Shown here one piece after another: positions 34,605-44,635 of a stretch of DNA of 64,000 nt. The stretch is taken from positions 21,806-85,805 of the forward strand of contig CAADUJ010000017.1 in the NCBI GenBank assembly GCA_900752195.1, written 5' to 3'. A program made the position numbers and the translations under genes. The notes beneath the pieces were generated by a model, which was not told the DNA's origin, ran no database searches, and saw nothing but the letters and a program-made list of their open reading frames with translations. Each line of letters starts with the position of its first letter. Within the stretch, counting starts at the first letter, position 1. The stretch is from an uncultured Negativicutes bacterium (GTDB lineage Bacteria; Bacillota; Negativicutes; Veillonellales; Megasphaeraceae).

Positions 34605-34622
34605 AAGTAGAGGAGAACAACC

Positions 34623-36425
34623 GTGTCAACTGAACATATCCGTAATTTTTCGATTATTGCACATATCGACCATGGTAAATCGACGTTAGCCGATCGTCTT
34701 TTAGAACGGACTGGTACCGTATCAAAACGAGAAATGGAAGACCAGCTTCTCGATTCAATGGATCTGGAACGAGAACGAGGAATCACGATTAAGGCCCAGT
34801 CGGCACGTCTTGTCTATGATGCAAAAGATGGTAACCAATATATCTTGAACCTCATCGATACGCCGGGGCACGTCGACTTCAACTATGAAGTATCCCGGAG
34901 TCTGGCAGCCTGTGATGGAGCCCTTCTCATCGTCGATGCAACGCAGGGCGTCGAAGCACAGACACTAGCAAACGTCTATTTGGCATTGGAACATGATTTG
35001 GAAATCATTCCTATTATCAATAAGATTGATTTGCCTAGCGCTGACCCTGAACGGGTACGCAAGGAAATTGAAGATGTCATCGGTCTTGACGGTAGTGATG
35101 CCATTGAAGTCAGTGCCAAGACTGGTTTTGGTGTCGATGAAGTGCTGGAAGCTATTGTCCAACGTATCCCGGCACCGGAAGATGCAGCTGATAAACCGTT
35201 GCGGGCGCTCATATTCGATTCCCATTTTGATCCGTACAAAGGTGCTATCGCGAATATCCGTATCATGGAAGGCAGCCTCAAAACGGGTGATACGATTCGG
35301 ATGATGGCATCGGGCATGGAATTTGACGTGACAGAAGTAGGCGTCTTCATTCCACAGATGCATGCTATGCAGTCCCTTGAATGTGGCAGCGTTGGCTATT
35401 TAGCAGCAAGCATGAAAAATGTCCGCGATTGTCGTGTCGGTGATACTGTGACGCTGGCGATGAACCCTGCCAAGGAAGCATTGCCAGGCTATCGTAAAGC
35501 TACGCCGATGGTGTATTGCGGCCTTTATCCTGTGGAAACGAATGAATACGATAATCTTCGTGACGCTCTGGAAAAGCTTCACCTCAATGATGCAGCCTTA
35601 TTGTTCGAACCAGAAACGTCTACGGCTCTGGGCTTTGGCTTCCGCTGTGGCTTCCTGGGCCTTCTTCACATGGATGTCGTCAAGGAACGATTGGAACGGG
35701 AATACGGTTTATCTCTCATTACGACGGCGCCGTCTGTCATTTATCACGTGTATTGCACAGATGGCACGATGGTGGAAGTGGACAACCCATCTCTCATGCC
35801 GGATATGACGAAAATCGATCATATAGAAGAACCGCTGGTCAAGACGACTATCATTATTCCAAAAGATATGGTCGGTACGGTCATGGAAATTTCCCAGAAC
35901 CGTCGCGGCCAATATGTAACTATGGATTATCTCGATGATACGCGGGTATCTCTCATTTATAATCTGCCTCTTTGTGAAATTCTCTACGACTATTTCGATG
36001 TCCTTAAATCGGCTACTCGCGGCTATGCTTCGCTAGATTATGAACTTAACGGGTATCAGGTCTCGCCTATGGTGAAGATGGATATTCTCATCAATGGCGA
36101 CATCGTCGATGCCTTGAGCGTTATCGTCCATAAGGAATTCGCCGCTCGTCGTGGCAGAGCTCTGGTAGAAAAATTGCGTAGTCTCATTCCGCGTCAGCTT
36201 TTCCAGATTCCTATCCAGGCAGCTGTCGGTAATAAAATCATTGCCCGTGAAAACGTAGCGGCTCTTCGCAAAGACGTCCTGGCTAAGTGCTATGGCGGCG
36301 ATATTTCCCGTAAACGTAAGCTTTTGGAAAAGCAGAAAGAAGGGAAAAAGCGCATGAAGCAGGTGGGAAGTGTAGAAATACCACAGGAAGCATTCATGGC
36401 AGTTCTTCAGGTAGAGGATTCGTAA
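34623..36425 (+). CDS. lepA: Elongation factor 4 (LepA)
   Basis: 600 residues, full length. G1 AHIDHGKSTLADRL, G2 with RGITIK, G3 DTPGHVDF, G4 NKIDLPSA and G5 VSAKTG are all present. EF-G-like domains II, III and V and the LepA-specific C-terminal domain (ending QEAFMAVLQVEDS) follow. The GTPase acts on stalled or initiating ribosomes. The GTG start follows AGAGGAGA. Its stop overlaps the hemW start by one base. Confidence 0.96.
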   Translation: MSTEHIRNFSIIAHIDHGKSTLADRLLERTGTVSKREMEDQLLDSMDLERERGITIKAQSARLVYDAKDGNQYILNLIDTPGHVDFNYEVSRSLAACDGALLIVDATQGVEAQTLANVYLALEHDLEIIPIINKIDLPSADPERVRKEIEDVIGLDGSDAIEVSAKTGFGVDEVLEAIVQRIPAPEDAADKPLRALIFDSHFDPYKGAIANIRIMEGSLKTGDTIRMMASGMEFDVTEVGVFIPQMHAMQSLECGSVGYLAASMKNVRDCRVGDTVTLAMNPAKEALPGYRKATPMVYCGLYPVETNEYDNLRDALEKLHLNDAALLFEPETSTALGFGFRCGFLGLLHMDVVKERLEREYGLSLITTAPSVIYHVYCTDGTMVEVDNPSLMPDMTKIDHIEEPLVKTTIIIPKDMVGTVMEISQNRRGQYVTMDYLDDTRVSLIYNLPLCEILYDYFDVLKSATRGYASLDYELNGYQVSPMVKMDILINGDIVDALSVIVHKEFAARRGRALVEKLRSLIPRQLFQIPIQAAVGNKIIARENVAALRKDVLAKCYGGDISRKRKLLEKQKEGKKRMKQVGSVEIPQEAFMAVLQVEDS

Positions 36426-37546
36426 TGCTCGGTCTGTACATACACATTCCCTTTTGCCACAGTAAATGCCGTTATTGTGATTTTCCGTCCTATGCCCATA
36501 TGGAAACGTTTTTTTCCGACTATGTAGATGCATTGTGCCGCGAAATCAGTACAAGCCATCAAAAAGGGCAGCGTGTCGATACGATATATTTTGGTGGCGG
36601 TACACCTTCACTTCTTTCAATCGAGCAATTGAATCGTATTATGACAGCCCTCACGAAGACATTTACTCTTTCAACGGATTCAGAAATTACGATAGAAGGT
36701 AATCCTGAAAGCCTCTATCCAGCGTATATGAGGAGCCTTGTCGCGATTGGCTTCAATCGCATCAGCATTGGCATCCAGTCTTTTCAACCGGCCCTGTTGC
36801 AGAAACTGGGCCGTATTCATTCGTCTGAAGAAGCTGTCCATGCTGTTACAGAAGCCTATGATGCAGGTTTTGCCAATATTTCTGCCGATTTAATGTATGG
36901 TTTGCCGGGACAGACTGTAGCGCATGTGCAAGACGATGTACATAGGCTGATCGCACTGCCTGTTTCTCATGCTTCCATATATAGTCTGATCGTAGAAGAA
37001 GGAACCTGGTTATATCGAGATGTCGAGAAAGGATTCCTTTCATTGCCAAAAGACCAGGATGTAGAAGCTATGGCGGATTGCGTTCATTCCATTATGAGCG
37101 ACGCTGGCTTTGAACACTATGAAATTTCAAGCTATGCTTTGCCGGGAAAACGATCTCGTCATAATTCAAAATATTGGACGTACGAAGACTACTTGGGCTT
37201 TGGCGCATCGGCTCATTCTTTCTATGGCGGTGAACGATATGCCAATATCCACACCATCCCTGGCTATATTCAGAAAGCTGGGCACGAGTCACTGCATCAG
37301 GAACGTGTCACCATTGATGAAAAAAGGGGACAAGAAGATTTTTGTTTTCTAGCACTTCGCATGATAGATGGCATAGAGTATGAAGCCTTTCAAAAACGTT
37401 TTGGCGTCACAATAGAATCTCAGTTCGGTCCTGTTATCAATCATCTCATGGAGCAGGGATTTCTTGAAAAGACGGCTCGCGGCTGCAAGCTGACAGCTCG
37501 AGGATTGTCGTATGGAAATTACGTATTCAGCCAGTTTATCCGTTGA
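36425..37546 (+). CDS. hemW: HemW-type radical SAM haem chaperone
   Basis: 373 residues. The start YIHIPFCHSKCRYCDFPSY holds the CxxxCxxC cluster, and YFGGGTPSLL, EGNPES and RISIGIQSFQ follow. HemW resembles coproporphyrinogen oxidase HemN but lacks its N-terminal signature and acts in haem delivery. The order lepA-hemW is common in Firmicutes. Confidence 0.9.
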   Translation: MLGLYIHIPFCHSKCRYCDFPSYAHMETFFSDYVDALCREISTSHQKGQRVDTIYFGGGTPSLLSIEQLNRIMTALTKTFTLSTDSEITIEGNPESLYPAYMRSLVAIGFNRISIGIQSFQPALLQKLGRIHSSEEAVHAVTEAYDAGFANISADLMYGLPGQTVAHVQDDVHRLIALPVSHASIYSLIVEEGTWLYRDVEKGFLSLPKDQDVEAMADCVHSIMSDAGFEHYEISSYALPGKRSRHNSKYWTYEDYLGFGASAHSFYGGERYANIHTIPGYIQKAGHESLHQERVTIDEKRGQEDFCFLALRMIDGIEYEAFQKRFGVTIESQFGPVINHLMEQGFLEKTARGCKLTARGLSYGNYVFSQFIR

Positions 37547-37575
37547 TGGAACACATCCTAACAAAGGAGGCACCT

Positions 37576-39930
37576 ATGGTAGCTGACGTTTTGATCAATA
37601 TTACAGCTAAACAGCTTCGACAGCTTTTTACCTACGCCGTTCCCGACAGATTGGATGTTAAGGTAGGTTCCCGTGTCATCGTCCCCTTTGGTCCGCGACG
37701 CGTAGAAGGCATCGTTCTCGATATACATGAAAAAAGACACGACGATGCTTCTTTTACAATAAAGCCTATCTTGTCTATTTTGTCTAAACAGGCTGGGTTC
37801 CGTCAGGAAATGATTGAAACGGCCATGTGGATCAGTCAATATTATCTTTGCAATCTTTCTGATGCCATGCGGCTCTTCATGATTGAAAAACAAGGCCTTA
37901 AGACGGAAAAGAACATCACCGTTCTCCAGAGGGACAAATTAGACGATGAAGGTCTCCGCAAAGCCTTTTCAAAACATGACACCGTCGACAGGAAGGTTCT
38001 TTTACGTCGGGTAAGAGAGGCAAAACTAGAAGAACTCATTGAAAGAGGCGTGCTTCATCAAGATGAGTATATACGGAATTCCATTGCCGATAAAAAAGAA
38101 AAATGGCTATTTCCTATCAAAGAGGATGATGCACAGAGTCTTTGTCGTTCGCCAAGACAACAGGCTCTTTTAAAGGAACTTTTTGCTCACGGACCGGATA
38201 GAGTATCCTTTTGGCAGCAAAAAGGGTATGCCAGGGATGTTCTGAAAGGTCTTTGTGAAAAAGGGTTTGCCCACATAGAAGAAAAGGACAAAAGTACGCG
38301 GGATCTCACGGAAACGTTGACAAAAGACGTTCCGTGGGTGCTTACGGAAGAACAGCAAAAAGCTGTTGATACGATCAAAAAAGACCAGTCCGGTAAGACC
38401 TATTTGCTCCATGGCGTCACGGGAAGCGGCAAGACAGAAGTCTACATGCATCTGGCAAGTGACGTGCTCCAACAAGGCAGGCAGGTCCTCGTACTCGTTC
38501 CGGAAATCGCGTTGACCGGTCAGATTGTGCGCCGCTTCATCAGGCGCTTTGGCAATGATGTCGTCGTGATGCACAGTCAGCTTTCCAAGGGCGAACGACG
38601 GAACAACTGGCTACGCATGGCAAATGGTGAAAGTCATATCTGTATTGGCGCTCGGTCGGCCGTGTTTACAGCACTCCGTGAACTGGGCCTTGTCATCATC
38701 GACGAAGAACACGATGGCTCGTATAAACAAGATGAATCGCCACGGTATCATGCCGTAGACGTGGCTCGCAAACGCGCTTCCTATTATGGTTGTCCTGTCA
38801 TATTGGGGAGTGCGACGCCAGCAATTGGTGATTATTATAAAGCCATGAAAGGCGAATATACTCTTATAGAGCTTACGCAGCGTCCGCATAAACAACCTCT
38901 GCCCGAGGTGACTGTCGTCGATATGCGGGATGAACTGGCACGGGGAAACTACCATGTCCTTTCCGATGCCATGACAACTCTCATTGAAACGACGCTTGCC
39001 CGAAAGGAACAGGCCATTATCTTGTTGAACCGCCGCGGCTTTTCGACGTTCGTCATGTGCCGCAAATGTGGTTACGTCGTCAACTGTGATACGTGCGATG
39101 TGGCGATGGTCTATCATAAGAACCAGCACGAATTGCGGTGCCATTATTGTGATGCTGTCAAACCGGTGCCCACTGTATGCCCGGCGTGTGGAAGCAAATA
39201 TATTAAATTCTTTGGCACGGGAACGGAAAAGGTAGAAGAACAGCTGCGAGAACAATTTCCGTCAGCCCGTGTGATCCGCCTCGATCAGGATACGACGAGC
39301 CGGAAAAACAGTAGTGACAGGATCATTGAAGCGTTTCGCCGTCATGAATACGACATCCTCCTTGGTACGCAGATGGTCGCCAAGGGACATGATTTTGAAT
39401 CGGTCAGCGCCGTAGGCATTTTATCAGCTGACAGCTTGCTAAACCTTCCCGCATATTGGGCTGGTGAACGGACCTTTCAGCTTCTGACACAGGCTGCAGG
39501 GCGGGCAGGTCGCGGTGATATTCCTGGCCATGTCGTCATGCAGACATATGCACCAGACCATTACGTCATCGAATGTGCTAAGAAGCAGGACTATAAAGGA
39601 TTTTACGAAAAAGAAATCGCCTATAGGGAAGAGCTCCAGTATCCGCCCTTTACGAATATCATCAAGATTACCGTAAGTGATGAAAATGAAACGAAACTCT
39701 GGCAACTGGCAAATGATGTGGCGCAACTTTTGCAACAGTGGACAAAGGAGCATACTGGAAGCACCCATATCGTCGGCCCCTTTCCCGATATATTCAAAAA
39801 AATCCGCAATCGCTATCGAGCCGTCATTCTCATTAAGGGAACGGACCTGGATCGGATAAAACAATTTATGCACCATGAACCGTCCTTATTCCGGCCAGGC
39901 ATCGTCATTGATGTCGACAGCATGGGGTAG
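37576..39930 (+). CDS. priA: Primosomal protein N' (replication restart helicase)
   Basis: 784 residues. The N-terminal 3'-end-binding domain is followed by the helicase core with Walker A GVTGSGKTEVY and DEEH box VIIDEEHDGSYKQDE. The zinc domain has paired cysteines (CRKCGYVVNCDTCD, LRCHYCD, CPACGSKYIKFFGTG), then TQMVAKGHDF and AAGRAGRGD. It reloads the replisome at collapsed forks. The start is set by AAAGGAGG; an upstream ATG overlaps hemW. Confidence 0.95.
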   Translation: MVADVLINITAKQLRQLFTYAVPDRLDVKVGSRVIVPFGPRRVEGIVLDIHEKRHDDASFTIKPILSILSKQAGFRQEMIETAMWISQYYLCNLSDAMRLFMIEKQGLKTEKNITVLQRDKLDDEGLRKAFSKHDTVDRKVLLRRVREAKLEELIERGVLHQDEYIRNSIADKKEKWLFPIKEDDAQSLCRSPRQQALLKELFAHGPDRVSFWQQKGYARDVLKGLCEKGFAHIEEKDKSTRDLTETLTKDVPWVLTEEQQKAVDTIKKDQSGKTYLLHGVTGSGKTEVYMHLASDVLQQGRQVLVLVPEIALTGQIVRRFIRRFGNDVVVMHSQLSKGERRNNWLRMANGESHICIGARSAVFTALRELGLVIIDEEHDGSYKQDESPRYHAVDVARKRASYYGCPVILGSATPAIGDYYKAMKGEYTLIELTQRPHKQPLPEVTVVDMRDELARGNYHVLSDAMTTLIETTLARKEQAIILLNRRGFSTFVMCRKCGYVVNCDTCDVAMVYHKNQHELRCHYCDAVKPVPTVCPACGSKYIKFFGTGTEKVEEQLREQFPSARVIRLDQDTTSRKNSSDRIIEAFRRHEYDILLGTQMVAKGHDFESVSAVGILSADSLLNLPAYWAGERTFQLLTQAAGRAGRGDIPGHVVMQTYAPDHYVIECAKKQDYKGFYEKEIAYREELQYPPFTNIIKITVSDENETKLWQLANDVAQLLQQWTKEHTGSTHIVGPFPDIFKKIRNRYRAVILIKGTDLDRIKQFMHHEPSLFRPGIVIDVDSMG

Positions 39931-40027
39931 AACGTTAGATTTTACGTGAAATTTTGTATAAAAACTGATATAATCGTAGTAGTCCATACAAGATGTATGG
40001 CAGTTTTATTTTGTTGAGGTGAACAGT

Positions 40028-40489
40028 ATGGCTTATTTAAAAATTGTCAAGGCTGGCGACCCCATTTTAAAGGAAAATGCTAAGCCTGTAAAAACGATTA
40101 CGAAAAATATAAAACGCATGCTCGACGACATGGCTCAGACCATGTATGAAGCAGAAGGTGTCGGTCTGGCGGCTCCGCAGATTGGAAAATCTCTTCAGGT
40201 GATTGTCCTTGATGACGGTAACGGCCTTATCGAACTCATCAATCCCGTCATGCTCGAAAAGTCAGAAGAACAGCAGATTGGCTGTGAAGGCTGCCTTAGC
40301 GTTCCCGGCTATTATGGAGACGTTGCGCGGAGCCAGAAAATCAAGGTCAAAGCCTTGAACCGTCATGGAAAAGAAGTGATATACGAACCGGAAGGATTCC
40401 TGGCACGTATCTTCCAGCATGAAATGGATCATCTCCTGGGTACGCTCTTTATCGAAAAAGCCATGAATTTACGGAAAGTAGATGACTAA
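40028..40489 (+). CDS. def: Peptide deformylase
   Basis: 153 residues with the three metal-site motifs GVGLAAPQIG, EGCLSVPG and HEMDHLLG. It removes the formyl group from new proteins. The start is fixed by GAGGTGA. The fmt ATG begins immediately after its stop, so deformylase and formyltransferase are co-expressed. Confidence 0.96.
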   Translation: MAYLKIVKAGDPILKENAKPVKTITKNIKRMLDDMAQTMYEAEGVGLAAPQIGKSLQVIVLDDGNGLIELINPVMLEKSEEQQIGCEGCLSVPGYYGDVARSQKIKVKALNRHGKEVIYEPEGFLARIFQHEMDHLLGTLFIEKAMNLRKVDD

Positions 40490-41428
40490 ATGAAACCATT
40501 GAACATCGTATTTATGGGGACTCCTGATTTTTCGGTGCCCTCATTGCGAGCAATTCATAAGGCAGGCCATCACATTTTGGCTGTCTTTACGCAACCTGAC
40601 AAGCAACGGGGACGAGGTAAGAAAGTTTCCTTTTCTCCAGTAAAAGAATGTGCTGAATCACTAGGCCTTCCCGTGTACCAGCCGCAGACACTGCGCGATT
40701 CGTCCGTCATAGAGGAACTAACCAAGCTTCATCCTGACGTCATCGTCGTCATTGCGTATGGAAAAATTTTACCGAAGGAAATCCTTTCTATTCCTGTCTA
40801 CGGATGCCTTAATGTCCATGGTTCCCTTCTTCCGGCGTACCGCGGTGCAGCACCTATCCAATATGCAATTAAAGATGGACTTGCTATGAGTGGCGTTACG
40901 ATCATGCTCTTAGACGAAGGGATGGATACGGGCGACATGTTGAAAAAAGCTGAATTGATGCTGGACCCAAAGGAAACGACAGGATCCCTCTTTGACAAGC
41001 TATCGATTATCGGCGCTGAAACGCTCATTCCTGTCCTACATGATCTTCCATCTTATGTAAAGAATGCAGAACCTCAGGATGAATCACAAGCGACGTATAC
41101 GGCGAAAATCAGCAAGGAAATGGCGGCACTTGATCTTTCATCGGATGCAGTTACGCTGGAACGGCTTATACGCACGTTCGATCCTCAGCCAGGTGCGTAT
41201 CTCATGCATGACGGAAAACGATTGAAAATCTGGTCTGCCGACGTCGTCCCCGGTACGGATGTAGCACCGGGTACCATTATCGAAGTAGCAAAGAAGTATT
41301 TTACTGTTCAGACCGGCAAAGACGCATTGAAGATTAAGGAGGTACAGCCAGAAAGCCGTAAACGCATGGCTTGCGCTCAATTTTTACAGGGATGCCATCT
41401 GGCTGTCGGCGACACTGTTGGAAAGTAG
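40490..41428 (+). CDS. fmt: Methionyl-tRNA formyltransferase
   Basis: 312 residues: FMGTPDFSVPSL, FTQPDKQRGRGKK, NVHGSLLPAYRGAAPIQYAI (catalytic Asn/His), TIMLLDEGMDTGD, then the C-terminal tRNA-binding domain. It formylates initiator Met-tRNA using 10-formyl-THF, linking it to the folate genes elsewhere in the window. Confidence 0.96.
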   Translation: MKPLNIVFMGTPDFSVPSLRAIHKAGHHILAVFTQPDKQRGRGKKVSFSPVKECAESLGLPVYQPQTLRDSSVIEELTKLHPDVIVVIAYGKILPKEILSIPVYGCLNVHGSLLPAYRGAAPIQYAIKDGLAMSGVTIMLLDEGMDTGDMLKKAELMLDPKETTGSLFDKLSIIGAETLIPVLHDLPSYVKNAEPQDESQATYTAKISKEMAALDLSSDAVTLERLIRTFDPQPGAYLMHDGKRLKIWSADVVPGTDVAPGTIIEVAKKYFTVQTGKDALKIKEVQPESRKRMACAQFLQGCHLAVGDTVGK

Positions 41429-41452
41429 TTCAATTATACGTAGGAGAACACT

Positions 41453-42790
41453 ATGAATGTACGCGAAATAGCTTACGCCAGTCTGTTGGAAATATGCAAA
41501 GATAATGGTTACAGTAACATTATCGTATCGAAGGCAATACGGAGCCGCCAATTCAATGATCGGGACCGCCGTTTTTATACGGAACTCGTTTATGGAACGG
41601 TGCGGACGTTAAATTATCTGGATTGGATTATCGGGAAATTGAGTACGCGACGTATCAGCAAGCTCGATCCCGTTTGTCTCGTCATCCTTCGCATGGGACT
41701 TTATCAGATTTTTGGCATGTCCAAGATTCCGCAGTCTGCAGCTTGCAATGAATCGGTTAAACTGGCGATAAAATTCGGGAACCGTGGCATGAGTAAATTT
41801 GTCAATGGTATATTGCGGAATGCTATCAGACGAAGCAAAGAATTCGTCATTCCTTCTATGGAAGAAGATGTCGAACAGCATCTGTCCCTGACGTATCACC
41901 AGCAGCCGTGGCTCATTAAAAAGTGGATTGGTCAATACGGTATCGATGCGACATTAAAACTGTGCCAGTACTTTGATTCTATACCACTCTTGTGTCTCCG
42001 TACCAATACAGCAGTTATTTCACGGGATGACCTGATGGAGCAGATGAAAAAAGAAGGCTGGTCCGTACGAAAGGCAGACCACGCTCCAGAAGGTATCTAC
42101 GTGGAAAACAATCTGGGAATCCACCGCCTTACAGCTCTAAAAAAAGGGTATGCCATTATACAAGATGAACCGTCCCAGCTGGTTGCGCATATCGTCGATC
42201 CCAGACCAGGCGAAACCATCTTTGATGTATGCGCCGCGCCTGGTGGCAAAACGACACATCTTGCGGCATTAGGCGGTCCTACGTGTGCCGTTTATGGCGC
42301 TGATATATACCAGCATAAATTACGTCTCATTGATGAAAATGCAAAATCTCTGGGACTCAATAACATTCATCCTATCTTGCAGGACGGAACGGAAATCGGC
42401 CATGCTTTTCCTGAACGGGCCGATCGCGTCCTTGTAGATGCGCCCTGCTCTGGTTTAGGTGTATTGCGTCATAAAATAGACCTTCGTTGGCGTAAAAATA
42501 AGAAAGATATTGCAGCCTTGCCGGATTTACAGCTGCGCATCCTTGAAAGTGCAGCAGCCTGCGTTCGTCCTGGCGGCGTCCTCGTGTACAGTACGTGTAC
42601 CATGAATGAGAGTGAAAATGATGCGGTAGTCCATCAATTCCTGGCATCGCACCACGGCTTTACCATAGAAAATATAGGCTCAGCTTGTGGCTTTTCAAAG
42701 GAAGGTCCGTGTTTGCAGCTATTGCCACAAAATGATGGCCTCGACGGATTCTTCATTGCCCGCATGAGAAAGGAATCTCGGGATGACTGA
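41453..42790 (+). CDS. rsmB: 16S rRNA m5C967 methyltransferase
   Basis: 445 residues. The N-terminal NusB-like RNA-binding domain is followed by the NOL1/NOP2/sun domain: FDVCAAPGGKTTHLA (SAM), VDAPCSGLGVLR with one catalytic Cys, and YSTCTMNESENDAVV with the second. It overlaps rlmN by eight bases, grouping two rRNA methyltransferases. Confidence 0.94.
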   Translation: MNVREIAYASLLEICKDNGYSNIIVSKAIRSRQFNDRDRRFYTELVYGTVRTLNYLDWIIGKLSTRRISKLDPVCLVILRMGLYQIFGMSKIPQSAACNESVKLAIKFGNRGMSKFVNGILRNAIRRSKEFVIPSMEEDVEQHLSLTYHQQPWLIKKWIGQYGIDATLKLCQYFDSIPLLCLRTNTAVISRDDLMEQMKKEGWSVRKADHAPEGIYVENNLGIHRLTALKKGYAIIQDEPSQLVAHIVDPRPGETIFDVCAAPGGKTTHLAALGGPTCAVYGADIYQHKLRLIDENAKSLGLNNIHPILQDGTEIGHAFPERADRVLVDAPCSGLGVLRHKIDLRWRKNKKDIAALPDLQLRILESAAACVRPGGVLVYSTCTMNESENDAVVHQFLASHHGFTIENIGSACGFSKEGPCLQLLPQNDGLDGFFIARMRKESRDD

Positions 42791-43814
42791 TATATTATCG
42801 ATGACAAAAGAAGAACTTGCGGCGTTTCTCGTAGAAAAGGGAATACAAAAATTCCGGAGCCAGCAAATTTTTCATTATCTTTACAAAGAAAGCATCTGGG
42901 ACTGGCAGTCCATGCGCCTCTTACCACAAAAAGACCGGGATTTATTGGAACAAGAACTGCCTATCTATATTCCGACTGTCCTATCCCGTCTCGACGCACC
43001 TGATGGGGAGACGGTAAAGCTTCTCCTTAAACTCCAAGACGGCAACACTGTAGAAACGGTACTTATGATGCACGATTATGGTAATTCCATCTGTCTTTCG
43101 TCTCAAGTGGGATGTGCCGTCAACTGTGCCTTCTGTGCATCTGCTAAGAACGGATTCATACGGAATCTCACGACTGGCGAAATGGTTGCTCAACTTCTGG
43201 CTTTTCGTAAATATGTTACGCCGAATCTCCATTCTATCGTCATTATGGGAACAGGGGAACCGCTCCTTAATTACGATAACGTCGTGAAATTCCTGCGACT
43301 GATCCATGAAAAAGATACATTTTTCTTAGGATATAGGAATATGTCCTTATCGACGTCGGGTATTGTACCACGCATGTATGACTTAGCCGATGAAGGCATT
43401 CCCATTACTCTTGCCATTTCGCTTCATGCACCGAATGATGCAATTCGCAAGACTATCATGCCTATTACATCTACATATCCGCTGCGGCAGATACTCGATG
43501 CTGGCGATGCCTATTTTGATAAGACACACCGCAAAGTGACCTATGAATACATCCTTATAAAGGGAGTTAACTGCAATCGGACCTGTGCCGATGAAGTTGT
43601 ACAGCTGTTCCGAGGTAAAAATGTCCTCATCAATGCCATTCCGATTAACGATAATTACGATGTTGGCCTCTATCGACCTTCTAAAAAGGAAATACAGACC
43701 TTTGTTGACTACATTGAAAGCAAGGGCATTCCCATTACATTGCGCCGCGAAATGGGCAGCAAAATTCAGGCAGCCTGTGGACAGCTACGCATCAAGCATG
43801 ACCAGCAGGGATAA
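42783..43814 (+). CDS. rlmN: 23S rRNA A2503 C2 methyltransferase (dual-specificity RlmN)
   Basis: 343 residues. The radical SAM cluster is CAVNCAFCAS with LSSQVGC before it; GTGEPLLNYDNVV, NMSLSTSGIVP and ISLHAPND follow. The C-terminal Cys needed for methyl transfer is in IQAACGQL. It modifies A2503 of 23S rRNA and A37 of some tRNAs. Confidence 0.95.
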   Translation: MTDILSMTKEELAAFLVEKGIQKFRSQQIFHYLYKESIWDWQSMRLLPQKDRDLLEQELPIYIPTVLSRLDAPDGETVKLLLKLQDGNTVETVLMMHDYGNSICLSSQVGCAVNCAFCASAKNGFIRNLTTGEMVAQLLAFRKYVTPNLHSIVIMGTGEPLLNYDNVVKFLRLIHEKDTFFLGYRNMSLSTSGIVPRMYDLADEGIPITLAISLHAPNDAIRKTIMPITSTYPLRQILDAGDAYFDKTHRKVTYEYILIKGVNCNRTCADEVVQLFRGKNVLINAIPINDNYDVGLYRPSKKEIQTFVDYIESKGIPITLRREMGSKIQAACGQLRIKHDQQG

Positions 43815-43820
43815 TTGGAT

Positions 43821-43871
43821 TGACAGTGTTTGTCATATATGATTGAATTATAGTGATGAACAGTGTTCATC
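43821..43871. promoter_or_regulatory. Two adjacent inverted repeats before the phosphatase/kinase genes
   Basis: TGACA-GTGTT-TGTCA and GATGAAC-AGT-GTTCATC are both perfect and 19 bases apart, in the only sizeable gap between rlmN and the PP2C gene. They could be operators or leader hairpins. Confidence 0.35.
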
Positions 43872-43890
43872 TTAGAGAGGACGTGAGGCT

Positions 43891-44601
43891 TTGGACACAT
43901 ATGGTGAATCCAAAATCGGCTTAGTACGTAAAGTCAATGAAGATTCTTTTTATATCAATGCCAATCAGGATGTCCTGGCTGTTGCTGATGGTATGGGCGG
44001 CTATGTAGGCGGAGAAATCGCCAGCAAGACGGCTGTCAAAGCCATTGCCTATTATTTTGAAAATTATACATTTACCGCTCCTATACAGTTGGAAAAAGCG
44101 ATTCAATATGCAAATTCCTGTATCTTGAGCAAAACGATGATTGACCCGTCATTAAAAGGCATGGGAACAACGGTATCCCTTGTCACCATTGCAAGGGAAA
44201 AAGCATTCTGGGCGCACGTAGGTGATAGCCGGATTTATCTCTATCGCAACGGCGAACTGAAACAAATCTCAAAGGATCACACAATCGTACAGATTTTGCT
44301 TGAAACGGGTAAGATTACGCCAGATGAGGCACAGACCCATCCAAAACGCCATGTATTGACGCGGGCTGTCGGCGTTGATAGGAATCTCATCGTTGATAGT
44401 GGCGTGTTTGAAGTTCAGCCAAAGGATCGAATCCTTTTGTGCTCTGATGGCCTTACCTCGTTTGTGACGCATGATGAGCTCTGCAGGGAGCTTGGAAAGT
44501 ACGATCAGAATGAACGAGATATTATCAATACCCTATTTGCCCGCGTCTATGAAAACGGGGCAAAAGATAATGTTACGGCAGTAGTGAAAACTATTGTGTA
44601 A
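43891..44601 (+). CDS. prpC: PP2C-type Ser/Thr protein phosphatase (Stp/PrpC)
   Basis: 236 residues with PPM metal motifs: SKIGLVRKVNEDSF, VLAVADGMGGYVGG, MGTTVSLV, WAHVGDSRIYLYR, LLCSDGLTSFV and AKDNVTAVV. It dephosphorylates targets of the kinase encoded directly downstream. A TTG start gives the canonical N-terminus and follows AGAGAGGA. Confidence 0.93.
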   Translation: MDTYGESKIGLVRKVNEDSFYINANQDVLAVADGMGGYVGGEIASKTAVKAIAYYFENYTFTAPIQLEKAIQYANSCILSKTMIDPSLKGMGTTVSLVTIAREKAFWAHVGDSRIYLYRNGELKQISKDHTIVQILLETGKITPDEAQTHPKRHVLTRAVGVDRNLIVDSGVFEVQPKDRILLCSDGLTSFVTHDELCRELGKYDQNERDIINTLFARVYENGAKDNVTAVVKTIV

Positions 44602-44635
44602 GCGACAACTGCTATGAAAGTGGTGGAAATCAAAG

